The notes under the pieces were generated by a model. The model ran no database searches. It had not been told where the DNA came from and saw only the letters and a program-made list of their open reading frames with translations. A program made the translations under genes and the position numbers. Of a DNA stretch of 64,000 bases, positions 7,894 through 16,142 are shown one piece after another; position 1 is the stretch's first letter; each line of letters begins with the position of its first letter. Source of the stretch: Actinoplanes siamensis (GTDB lineage: Bacteria; Actinomycetota; Actinomycetes; Mycobacteriales; Micromonosporaceae); assembly GCF_016862395.1 (NCBI RefSeq), contig NZ_BOMW01000002.1:1-64000 (forward strand), given 5' to 3'.

Positions 7894-10343
7894 CGGCCAT
7901 CCTCGCTGTTGTCACTGGTGGCGCCTCGGGTCGGGGAGGTGGTCGCGAAGGCCAGGGCGGCCGCTTCGGTGCGGGTGCGGGCGCCGAGTTTGCGCATGCT
8001 GGCCCGGATGTGGGTGTCCACGGTCTCGGAGGAGATGCCCAGTTGCCCGGCGATGCGGCGGGTCGGTTCGCCGGCCGCGACCAGCCGCAGCACGTCCTGC
8101 TCGCGCTGGGTGAGCCCGCCGTGGGAGCGGCGGCTGCGCACGTCGCGGTGCACCCGGTGCTGGCGCAGGCCGCGGCGGGCGCGGCCGGCCAGCACGGTGA
8201 GCCCGGCGGTGTCTGCCAGTTCCTCGGCGCGCAGCAGCGCCGCGACGGCGTGGTCGCGGTCGGGGTCGGTCAGGCCGGCGGCGATCAGGCAGCGGATCTG
8301 CTCGCGCAGGGCGATCGGCTGCCAGCTGTCGGCGGCTGCCGGGAAGCCGGATCCGACGGCCCAGGCGGTCAGGGTGCGCCGGGCCGGGCCGGGCAGCCCG
8401 GTGGGGATCGGGGAGATCTCCGGCACGCCGAGGTCGTGCGCCGCCCAGCGGGCGGTGATCGCGTGCAGCCCGGCCAGCAGCCCGTCGCCGGGGTCTGGGG
8501 GGCCGCCGCGTTCGGGTTGCCCGTCGAGCCAGGCGGCCTCGCGGGCCACCCACCCGGTGGCCGGGTGCCGTGGCGCGGCCTTGAGCCGGGCCCGGGCGGC
8601 GGCGAGCAGCCCGGTGTCGGCCTCGATCAGCGCGGTCGCCGCGGTCGCGTAGGCGCGGGCCTGCTCGGGCAGGGTCAGATCGGTCAGGTTGGCGGCCTGC
8701 CGGACCACGGTGTCGGGGTCGCCGGCCGGGCCGTGCAGGGCCAGCGCCCAGCCGGCGGCGGCCAGGAACCGGGTCTGCCAGCCGTAGGCCAGGGCCTGGC
8801 CGGCGGCGTCCGCGGCGCGCAGGGCGACCTGGGCGGACTCGGTGAGGCGCCCGTCGGCGGCGAGGTGCTCGACGAGCAGCCACGCGCTCCACCGGGTGAT
8901 CAGCGGGTCGCCGGCCGGGTCGGCGGCCGCGGCCAGGTCGGTGTCCCAGCCGGGGACCCGGTGGGCGGCGCGGACCGCGGCGATGGCCGCGGCGACCCCG
9001 GGCAGCGGCTCCGGGTGCCGGGCGGCGACCTTGTCGGCCAGGTCGAGCGCGGACATCGGCGTGGTGGCCAGGGCGGCCAGCAGCAGCACCCGGTCGCGGG
9101 CGGCGACCACGGCGGCCGCGGCGGTGTCCGGCACGCCGTGCACGGCGTCGTGGGCCGCGTGCGGGTCGCCGGCCTGCAGCAGCGCTTCGCCGTGCAGCAC
9201 GGCGACCTCCAGGGCCAGTGGCGGCGCCGCGCCGGTCGGCCGGGCGCCGGCGGCGGCCAGCACGGTGGCGGCCTCGCCGGGGCGGCCGGCGACCAGCAGA
9301 GCGTCGGCTGCCGCCAGGCGTACCCGCAGGTCGACCGGGGTGTCCAGGGTGCAGGCGAACAGCAGCAGCGACGCGCGTTCGCCGGCGGCGCTCTGGTCGG
9401 CGGCGGCCAGGGCCTGCCGGTACGCGCCGGCGGCGTCCCCGGCGGCGGCCAGGTGCCGGGCGGCTTCGGCCGGCGCGGTGAGCTGGGCGAGCCGCTGGTG
9501 CATCTCGGCGCGGGCGGCCGGGTCGAGCAGGCCGGCAGCGGTCTCGGCGACGTACGCCGACACCGGGTACAGCGCGCCGCCGGGTTCGGCCTCGATCAGG
9601 CCGGCGGCGCGCAGGTCGGCGGCGCCGGGCCCGAGCAGCCCGGCCGGGGCGGGCCGGCCGAGCAGGCCGAGCGCGGCCAGCGCGGTGCGGGCGGTGCGGG
9701 GCAGGTCGGCCAGGGCGGTGGCGATCGCGTACGCAATCTGGTCGATGTCCTGCCCGGCCGGGGCCTTGCCGGCGGCCGCCTGCCGGGCCAGCGCGATGAT
9801 CGCGAGGGGGTTGCCGCCGGCGCGGGCCGCGACCGCGGCCAGGGTGGCCTCGTCGAGGCGGGCGGCGGTGCGCCGGGCCAGCGCCAGCGACTCGGCGGCC
9901 GGCAGCGGCGGCACCGGCAGCCACGCGGTGGCGGCCTGGCGCAGCGCGTCGTGCAGGCCGGCGGGCAGCCGGTGCGGGGTGCGCAGGGCGACCACGACGC
10001 GGCACACCGTGGCCAGGTGCGGCAGGGCGGCGACGGTGGCCGGGTCGCAGTGCTGCACGTCGTCGAGCACGAGCAGCCCGCCGCGCACCCGGGACCGGAC
10101 CGCTTCGGCCACCAGGTGCACGTCGTCGCCGGGCAGCCGGGCTCGCACCGCCCGGGACAGGGCGAGGGCGGGCACGGTGGCGAGCATGGCCAGGCCGCCA
10201 CCGGCGTGCACGGGGCCGGGGACCGCCGCGGCGATGCGCTGCAGCAGCGTGCTGCGGCCGCATCCGGGCGGGCCGGTGAGCACGACGAGGGCCGGCCCGT
10301 GACGCAGAGTGGAGGATGCGGCCAGGTAAGGCTCGTCCGCCAC
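7890..10343 (-). CDS. LuxR-family ATP-binding (LAL) transcriptional activator
   Basis: 817 residues, typical of the LAL class though at the short end. N-terminal NTPase with Walker A GPPGCGRSTLL and Walker B GLLVLDDVQHC, a long alpha-helical TPR/MalT-like middle, and a C-terminal LuxR helix-turn-helix (TQREQDVLRLVAAGEPTRRI, then GISSETVDTHIR). LAL proteins often activate antibiotic clusters, and a polyketide operon starts 18 kb away, but no direct link is visible. The GTG start has AAGGAG eight bases upstream. The gene is divergent from the dynamin-like genes, with a 176-bp shared promoter region, and overlaps the HTH gene downstream. Inducer unknown. Confidence 0.88.
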   Translation of the reverse strand: MADEPYLAASSTLRHGPALVVLTGPPGCGRSTLLQRIAAAVPGPVHAGGGLAMLATVPALALSRAVRARLPGDDVHLVAEAVRSRVRGGLLVLDDVQHCDPATVAALPHLATVCRVVVALRTPHRLPAGLHDALRQAATAWLPVPPLPAAESLALARRTAARLDEATLAAVAARAGGNPLAIIALARQAAAGKAPAGQDIDQIAYAIATALADLPRTARTALAALGLLGRPAPAGLLGPGAADLRAAGLIEAEPGGALYPVSAYVAETAAGLLDPAARAEMHQRLAQLTAPAEAARHLAAAGDAAGAYRQALAAADQSAAGERASLLLFACTLDTPVDLRVRLAAADALLVAGRPGEAATVLAAAGARPTGAAPPLALEVAVLHGEALLQAGDPHAAHDAVHGVPDTAAAAVVAARDRVLLLAALATTPMSALDLADKVAARHPEPLPGVAAAIAAVRAAHRVPGWDTDLAAAADPAGDPLITRWSAWLLVEHLAADGRLTESAQVALRAADAAGQALAYGWQTRFLAAAGWALALHGPAGDPDTVVRQAANLTDLTLPEQARAYATAATALIEADTGLLAAARARLKAAPRHPATGWVAREAAWLDGQPERGGPPDPGDGLLAGLHAITARWAAHDLGVPEISPIPTGLPGPARRTLTAWAVGSGFPAAADSWQPIALREQIRCLIAAGLTDPDRDHAVAALLRAEELADTAGLTVLAGRARRGLRQHRVHRDVRSRRSHGGLTQREQDVLRLVAAGEPTRRIAGQLGISSETVDTHIRASMRKLGARTRTEAAALAFATTSPTRGATSDNSEDGR

Positions 10344-10519
10344 TAGTGGTTCTCCTTCCCTGGCACGAACACGGGATCCCCGAGGCGGCGCCGGCCTCCG
10401 TAGGCTGTGCTGCGAGCAGGTGATCCCACCCGCGTGCCCCAGCGAGAAAGGCCCCGTTTCGTGACGTCGACTGCCGCCTTCCGCACATTGTCGCTGACGG
10501 TGTGCTCGGCTGACGAGTC

Positions 10520-12025
10520 GTGGTGACCGGCCCGCTCAGCGACCGACTGGCGACGTTGTGTCACGAGATCGTCACGGAATTCGGTTCCGGTGCTGGTGGC
10601 CAGCTACGACAGATCGGCAACCGTCTACACGAGCCCTTACGCGTCGCCATCGCCGGCCGCCTGAAAGCCGGAAAGTCGACACTCGTGAACGCCCTCATCG
10701 GCAGGCGCGTCGCGCCCACCGCGGCCGGCGAGTGCACCAGGGTCGTCACCCGCTTCCGGTACGGCCCGGCCGACCGGGTCGACATCGTCACCCGCGACGG
10801 CGACCGCCGCAGCCTGCCCCTCGACGACGACGGCATGGTCCCGGCCCGCCTCGGCGTGCCCGCCTCCCGCATCGCATACCTCGACGTGACCCTCACCAAT
10901 GACCGGCTGCGCACCCTGACCGTCGTCGACACCCCTGGATTGTCGTCCACCGACACCGCGTCCAGCGAACGGGCCGAGCACGTCGTCGGCGACGCCCCGT
11001 TCGACGCCGACATCGACGCCGACTCGGCCCGCGAGGTCGCCACCGCCGAGGCCGTCGTCTACGTGTTCACCCAGGCCGTACGCGCCGACGACCTGCGCGC
11101 CCTGGACGCCTTCCACGACGCGTCCGCCCGCCTGGCCGCCAGCCCGATCAACGCCCTCGGCGTGCTCGCCAAGGCCGACACCCTGGCCGGCGGCGCCGCC
11201 GACCCGTGGCCGGTCGCCGGCCCGCTGGCCCGGCAGCAGGCCGCGCTGCTGGCCCGCACCGTCGGCGACGTCGTCCCGGTCTCGGCCCTGCTCGCCGAGA
11301 CCGCCGGCGCCGGCCGCCTCACCGACGCCGACCGCGACGCCCTCGCCCAGCTCGCCACCCTCGCACCCGCCGACCGGGAACTGCTGCTCACCTCGGTCGA
11401 CCTGTTCCGCACCCTGCCCGCCCCGCTCGGCCCCGACCACCGCGAACGGCTGCTGCACCGCCTCGACCTGTACGGCATCGGCTTCGCCTGCGCGCAACTG
11501 GCCGCCGAACCACGCCTGGGCACCGGCGAACTGGCCCGCCGCGTCCTGGCCGCGTCCGGCTTCCCCCGGCTGCGCCAGACCCTGCAACAGTCGTTCGGCT
11601 GGCGCTCCGACGCGATCAAAGCCGGCTGGGCCCTGACCCGGCTGGAACGCATCGCCGGGCACACCGGCGACGTGCGCCTGCGCGCCGCCGTCCGCGACGC
11701 CCTCGAAGACGTGCTGCGCGACCCCGCCTACCACCGGCTGCGCCTGCTCGACGCCGCGCAGCGCGCCGCCACCGGCGCCGTGCGCCTGCCCGCCGACCGC
11801 GAAACCGAACTGATCCGCCTGGCCACCTCCGACGACCCCCGCTGGATCCTGAACCTGCCCGACGCCACCGCCGCCGAACTGAGCAGCGCGGCGATCGCCG
11901 CCGCCGGCCGCTGGCGCGCCTACGCCGTCGACGGCGCCGGCCCCGCACAGGCCCGCGTCGCCCACATCGCCCACCGCGGCTTCCAGATCCTCGCCCAGGA
12001 GGTACGTGCCCGATGCGCGACCTGA
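10520..12025 (+). CDS. Dynamin-like GTPase (first of a pair)
   Basis: 501 residues. The GTPase domain has the P-loop GRLKAGKSTL (about residues 46-55), switch region GECTRVVTRF, DTPG in the third motif and a LAKAD-type fourth motif. A long alpha-helical C-terminus follows without an obvious membrane segment. It belongs to the bacterial dynamin-like group that includes Streptomyces DynA/DynB and mycobacterial IniA/IniC, which act as hetero-pairs on membranes during division, vesiculation or stress. The stop overlaps the start of the second GTPase by 13 bp, so equimolar co-translation is likely. A membrane-remodelling role is inferred from the family. Confidence 0.82.
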   Translation: MVTGPLSDRLATLCHEIVTEFGSGAGGQLRQIGNRLHEPLRVAIAGRLKAGKSTLVNALIGRRVAPTAAGECTRVVTRFRYGPADRVDIVTRDGDRRSLPLDDDGMVPARLGVPASRIAYLDVTLTNDRLRTLTVVDTPGLSSTDTASSERAEHVVGDAPFDADIDADSAREVATAEAVVYVFTQAVRADDLRALDAFHDASARLAASPINALGVLAKADTLAGGAADPWPVAGPLARQQAALLARTVGDVVPVSALLAETAGAGRLTDADRDALAQLATLAPADRELLLTSVDLFRTLPAPLGPDHRERLLHRLDLYGIGFACAQLAAEPRLGTGELARRVLAASGFPRLRQTLQQSFGWRSDAIKAGWALTRLERIAGHTGDVRLRAAVRDALEDVLRDPAYHRLRLLDAAQRAATGAVRLPADRETELIRLATSDDPRWILNLPDATAAELSSAAIAAAGRWRAYAVDGAGPAQARVAHIAHRGFQILAQEVRARCAT

Positions 12026-13812
12026 CCCCCCTGCTGGACGCCGCGATCCGCGACGCCCTGGCCTACCTGCGCACCACCGACATGGACGCCGCCGCCGACC
12101 TGGCCGAGCTGCGCCGCATCCGGCTCACCCGCCCCGGCGTGGTCGTCGTCGGCGAAACCAAACGCGGCAAGAGCTCCCTGGTCAACGCCCTGCTCGGCGT
12201 GCCTGGCCTGTCCCCCGTGGACGCCGCCGTCACCACCGCCGCCTACCTCGGCTTCGTCCCCGGCGACCAGCTGACGGCCCAAGCCTGGCTGCCCGAGGGC
12301 GGCGACCCCGTCGCCGTCGACGACCTCACCGCCTGGGCCACCGGCCGGCACCGTGCCCGCCGCATCGAGATCACCCACCCCGCGCCGCTGCTGCGCCACC
12401 TGAGCCTGCTCGACACCCCCGGCGCCGGCGGCCTCGACCCGGCACACGCCACCGTCGCGCTCGACGCGGTGCGCCGCGGCACCGCGCTGCTGTTCGCCGC
12501 CGACGCCTCCGCCCCCCTGTCCCAGCCCGAACTGGACTTCCTGGCCCAGGCCGCCGAACGTGTCGACGCCGTCGTCTTCGCCCTCACCAAAATCGACGCC
12601 TACCCGCAGTGGCGGCGCATCGCCGACGACAACCGCGCCCTGCTGCAGGCCCACGCCCCCCGCTTCGCGGCCGCCCCCTGGTACCCGGTCTCCGCCCGCC
12701 TCGCCGAACTGGCCCTGGCCGCCGACGGCGCCCGCCGTAGCGCCCTCACCGACGCCTCCAAGATCCCCAGCCTGCAGCACGCCCTGATCGAACTCGCCGG
12801 ACGCGGCCACCAACTGCAACTGGCCAACGTGCTGCGCGCCGCCCGCGGCGAACTCGGCCGCCTGGACACCCTCGCCGAAGCGAAACTGCAGGCCGCCACC
12901 GGCGACCCGGCCCGCCAGGCGCAGCTGCGCGCCGAACGCGCCGCCCTGGCCGCCCGCCGGCGCACCGAGTCACGCCAATGGACGCTGCTGCTCAACGCCG
13001 AAGTGCAACGCGCCCGCGTGGAAACCGTCGGCGCGCTGCGCAGCCGCACCGCCGAGATCCAGCACGAACTGTCCACCCGCATCGAGAAACTTCGCGGCGA
13101 ACAACTGGCCAGGCTCCCCGACGAGCTCGACACCGAGCTGCAGGCCGTCGCCGCCGACCTGTCGCAACGCCTCGAACACACATTCGGCCAGGTCGCCGAA
13201 ACCGTCCTGACCAGCGCTTTCGACGACGCCGAACGCGACGCCGTGCTCGGCCGGGTCAACGCGACCCTGCGACACGAGCTGGCTGCCACCCCACCACGCG
13301 ACGGATCCGGCGACAACCTGCTGATCGCCCTGTCCGCCGGCGGCATCGCGTTCATGGCCGGCCGCGGCGCCGCACTGGGCATGTCCGCGCTCGGCGCCGC
13401 CGGCGGCCTGCTGATCCCGGTCGCCGGCATCGGCCTCGGCCTGGCCGCCGGCGGCTACGTGCTGTACCGGCGGCGGGTGCACACCGACCGCCAGCACGCC
13501 CGGCTCTGGCTGCGCGACGTCCTCGCCGAGGCCCGCGCCGCCCTCGCCGACGAGGTCACCGTCCGCTTCACCGACCTGCAGTACGCCCTGTCGGTGGCGC
13601 TCGACGACGCCGCCGAACGGCGACTGCGCGACCTGGACGCCCAGATCGCCGAGATCGACGCGGCCGCCGCCGAGGACGCCGCCGGCCGCGCCAAACGCCG
13701 CGCCGCGGCACAGCAGGAGCTTGACGCAGTACGAGTACGGGTACGGCAGGCCGACGAGGCGCTGCTGCGCGCGCGTGCCCTGACCCCCGCGCCGATCGAC
13801 GACGAGAGGTAG
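12013..13812 (+). CDS. Dynamin-like GTPase with C-terminal membrane hairpin (second of a pair)
   Basis: 599 residues from the ATG at 12013. GTPase motifs: P-loop GETKRGKSSL (about residues 47-56), DTPG in LSLLDTPGAGG, and fourth motif LTKID. A helical bundle follows, then a hydrophobic double segment around residues 435-485 (LLIALSAGGIAFMAGRGAAL; GLLIPVAGIGLGLAAGGYVL), and a charged coiled coil at the end. This matches dynamin-like proteins that insert a hydrophobic hairpin in the membrane, as in DynB or mitofusin-type proteins, while the upstream partner is soluble. It is followed after 2 bp by an Asp/His-rich gene in the same operon. Confidence 0.82.
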   Translation: MRDLTPLLDAAIRDALAYLRTTDMDAAADLAELRRIRLTRPGVVVVGETKRGKSSLVNALLGVPGLSPVDAAVTTAAYLGFVPGDQLTAQAWLPEGGDPVAVDDLTAWATGRHRARRIEITHPAPLLRHLSLLDTPGAGGLDPAHATVALDAVRRGTALLFAADASAPLSQPELDFLAQAAERVDAVVFALTKIDAYPQWRRIADDNRALLQAHAPRFAAAPWYPVSARLAELALAADGARRSALTDASKIPSLQHALIELAGRGHQLQLANVLRAARGELGRLDTLAEAKLQAATGDPARQAQLRAERAALAARRRTESRQWTLLLNAEVQRARVETVGALRSRTAEIQHELSTRIEKLRGEQLARLPDELDTELQAVAADLSQRLEHTFGQVAETVLTSAFDDAERDAVLGRVNATLRHELAATPPRDGSGDNLLIALSAGGIAFMAGRGAALGMSALGAAGGLLIPVAGIGLGLAAGGYVLYRRRVHTDRQHARLWLRDVLAEARAALADEVTVRFTDLQYALSVALDDAAERRLRDLDAQIAEIDAAAAEDAAGRAKRRAAAQQELDAVRVRVRQADEALLRARALTPAPIDDER

Positions 13813-13814
13813 AG

Positions 13815-14273
13815 ATGAGCGACCACTGGGGCGGATTCGACCACCACGACGACGACGGGCTCCCCGACTTCCCGGACCTGCACGATCTGAGCGACACCCA
13901 CGACCTGCCGGACCTGGGCGACCACCACGAACCCGGCGACCCGCACACCGGCCCGGCCGACCCGCACCACGAAGAAGCCGAGCTCCCGGACCCGCCCGAG
14001 CCCCGGGAGACGATCGCCGCCGACGACTTCCCACCCGCGCTGCACGTCGGCGACCTGCCCGAACCCTTCGACGGTTTCCCCTGGGTCGACGCCACCACCC
14101 TCGGCGGCGCCGACACCTACCACCCACCCACCCAGCCGGTCGACCCGCACGAGCTGGCCGCCTACGCCGGCGTCGACATCCCCGACGGCGCGGACCCGTG
14201 GACCGCCCTGGCCACCTCCGACGACCCGGCCGTCGCCGCCCTGGCCCGCTGGTGGACACCGGATGAACAGTGA
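13815..14273 (+). CDS. Asp/His/Pro-rich acidic protein linked to the dynamin pair
   Basis: 152 residues, strongly acidic. The first ~65 are low-complexity Asp, His and Pro with repeated DLHDL/DLGDHH-like units; the second half is more regular (DPHELAAYAGVDIPDGADPW; SDDPAVAALARWW). There is no signal peptide or membrane helix. The ATG lies 2 bp after the stop of the second GTPase, with an AGAGGTAGAG site overlapping that stop, so it belongs to the dynamin operon. I recognise no family. The His/Asp stretch could bind divalent metal, and the ordered C-terminus could dock on a GTPase; both are guesses. Confidence 0.7.
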   Translation: MSDHWGGFDHHDDDGLPDFPDLHDLSDTHDLPDLGDHHEPGDPHTGPADPHHEEAELPDPPEPRETIAADDFPPALHVGDLPEPFDGFPWVDATTLGGADTYHPPTQPVDPHELAAYAGVDIPDGADPWTALATSDDPAVAALARWWTPDEQ

Positions 14274-14345
14274 CCTGCGTCTCGCCTGAACGCACCGCGG
14301 ATGGCATCATGTGCGCGCACCGACCCACATCCTGGAGCGCACACG

Positions 14346-15722
14346 ATGGCCGTCACCGGCACACCGATCCCCGTCCCCGCCGGTAGACGGGAACGCCGCG
14401 GCTGGTACTTCTACGACTGGGCGAACTCGGCGTTCCAGACCACCGTCATCACCGTGTTCCTCGGCCCGTTCCTGACCACCGTCACCGAACAGGCCGCCGG
14501 CTGCGCCCCGGGCGCCGACGACTGCGACGGCGTCGTGCACCCGCTCGGCATCACCGTGGCCGCCGGCAGCTACTACCCGTACCTGGTATCGCTGTCGGTC
14601 TTGCTCACCGTCTTCGTCCTGCCCGTGATGGGCGCCATCACCGACCGCGCGCCCCGCAAGAAACCCCTGCTCGCCGGCGCCGCGTTCGTCGGCGCCGCAG
14701 CCACCGCCGGGATGGGCTTCGTCACCGGTGACCGCTACCTGCTCGGCGGCGTCCTCTTCGTGATCGCCAACATCGCGTTCGGCGCCGCCATCGTCGTCTA
14801 CAACTCGTTCCTGCCCCAGCTCGCCGAGCCGGACCAGCGCGACCGCGTCTCCAGCCGCGGCTGGGCCATCGGCTACCTCGGCGGCGGCCTGCTGCTGGCC
14901 CTCAACCTGATCGCCGTCAGACTCCTGAGCCAGGACGGCAACCCGCAACGCACCCTCGACATCGCCCGCTGGTCGATCGTCTCGGCCGGTCTCTGGTGGG
15001 CCGCGTTCACCCTGATCCCGCTGCTCTGGCTCCGCGACCGCCCCGGCGCCGAGAGCACCACCGAGCGCGGCAACGTGCTCACCGACGGCTTCACGCAGCT
15101 GCGCCGCACCATCGCGCACCTGCGCGCCTACCCGCTCACCCTGGCCTTCCTCGGCGCCTACCTGATCTACAACGACGGCATCCAGACCGTCATCAACCTG
15201 GCCAGCCAGTTCGGCACCGAAGAACTCAAGCTGTCGCAGGACACCCTGATCATCACCGTCCTGATCGTGCAGTTCCTCGCCTTCGGCGGCGCCCTGCTGC
15301 TCGGCGCGCTGGCCACCCGCATCGGCGCCCGCAACACCATCCTGATCAGCCTGGCCCTGTGGCTGCTGGTCGTCGTCGCCGCGTTCTGGCTACCCGCCGG
15401 CCGGCCCGGCTACTTCATGGTCCTCGGCGCCGGCATCGGCCTGGTCCTGGGCGGCAGCCAAGCCCTCAGCCGCAGCCTGTTCTCCCAGCTCATCCCGGAC
15501 GGCCGGGAAGGCGAGTACTACGGCTTCTACGAGATCAGCGACAAAGGCACCAGCTGGCTCGGCCCCCTGCTGTTCGGCCTGATCTACCAGCTGACCGCCA
15601 GCTACCGCCTCGGCATCGTCTCGCTCGTCGTCTTCTTCGTCGCCGGCGGCATCCTGCTGGCCCTCGTCCCCATCCGGCGGGCCGTCACCGCCGCCGGCAA
15701 CACACCCCCGAAAATCATCTGA
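14346..15722 (+). CDS. UMF1/Atg22-type major facilitator transporter
   Basis: 458 residues with about 12 membrane segments. The N-terminal sequence RRGWYFYDWANSAFQTTVI is the hallmark of the UMF1 family (TC 2.A.1.24, related to yeast Atg22). The central PRKKPLLA loop and the QALSRSLFSQLIPDGREGEY region also fit. Bacterial members have undefined substrates; efflux of amino acids or small metabolites is possible. The ATG at 14346 was chosen because the following residues start the conserved region soon afterwards. The stop overlaps the GntR start by one base (TGATG), so regulator and transporter are co-expressed, and the GntR protein probably controls this gene. Confidence 0.88.
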   Translation: MAVTGTPIPVPAGRRERRGWYFYDWANSAFQTTVITVFLGPFLTTVTEQAAGCAPGADDCDGVVHPLGITVAAGSYYPYLVSLSVLLTVFVLPVMGAITDRAPRKKPLLAGAAFVGAAATAGMGFVTGDRYLLGGVLFVIANIAFGAAIVVYNSFLPQLAEPDQRDRVSSRGWAIGYLGGGLLLALNLIAVRLLSQDGNPQRTLDIARWSIVSAGLWWAAFTLIPLLWLRDRPGAESTTERGNVLTDGFTQLRRTIAHLRAYPLTLAFLGAYLIYNDGIQTVINLASQFGTEELKLSQDTLIITVLIVQFLAFGGALLLGALATRIGARNTILISLALWLLVVVAAFWLPAGRPGYFMVLGAGIGLVLGGSQALSRSLFSQLIPDGREGEYYGFYEISDKGTSWLGPLLFGLIYQLTASYRLGIVSLVVFFVAGGILLALVPIRRAVTAAGNTPPKII

Positions 15723-16078
15723 TGGACATCAGCATCGACCCGGACTCCCCGGTCCCGCCCTACGAACAGGTCCGCCTGCGGATAGCCGCCCTGGCCGCCG
15801 ACGGCACCCTGGCCGCCGGCACCAAACTGCCACCGGTGCGCCACCTCGCCACCGACCTCGGCCTGGCCACCAACACCGTCGCCCGCGCCTACAAGGAACT
15901 CGAACAGGCAGGCCTCGTCGAAACCCGCGGCCGCGCCGGCACCGTCGTCACCGCCCGCGCCACCGGCACCTCCCTACGAGCCCAGATCGCCGCGAACACC
16001 TACGTGGAAACCACCCGCGCGCTCGGCATCCCCCCGCAGACCGCCCTGGCCCTGGTCGAGGCCGCCCTGCAAGCCTGA
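15722..16078 (+). CDS. GntR-family regulator, YtrA-like short type
   Basis: 118 residues. The N-terminal winged helix (YEQVRLRIAALAADGTLAAG, KLPPVRHLATDLGLATNTVA, RAYKELEQAGLVETR) is a textbook GntR DNA-binding domain. Only about 40 residues follow, with no ligand-binding FadR/UTRA domain, which matches the YtrA subfamily. Such proteins usually repress their own operon, often with a transporter, and here the gene is coupled to the UMF1 transporter by a one-base overlap. The inducer is unknown. The gene is convergent with the end of the polyketide operon 65 bp away. Confidence 0.9.
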   Translation: MDISIDPDSPVPPYEQVRLRIAALAADGTLAAGTKLPPVRHLATDLGLATNTVARAYKELEQAGLVETRGRAGTVVTARATGTSLRAQIAANTYVETTRALGIPPQTALALVEAALQA

Positions 16079-16142
16079 CTTCGACGACCGATTCCGGGTA
16101 CGCGGCGGGCCGGCCGACAGCAGCGCCGTCCGTTCCCGCCGA

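Noticed and set aside
7332..10346. A 1004-codon open frame on the plus strand opposite the LAL regulator
   Set aside because: Gly/Gln/Arg-rich low-information translation, typical antisense shadow of a GC-rich gene; the minus-strand frame has clear domains.
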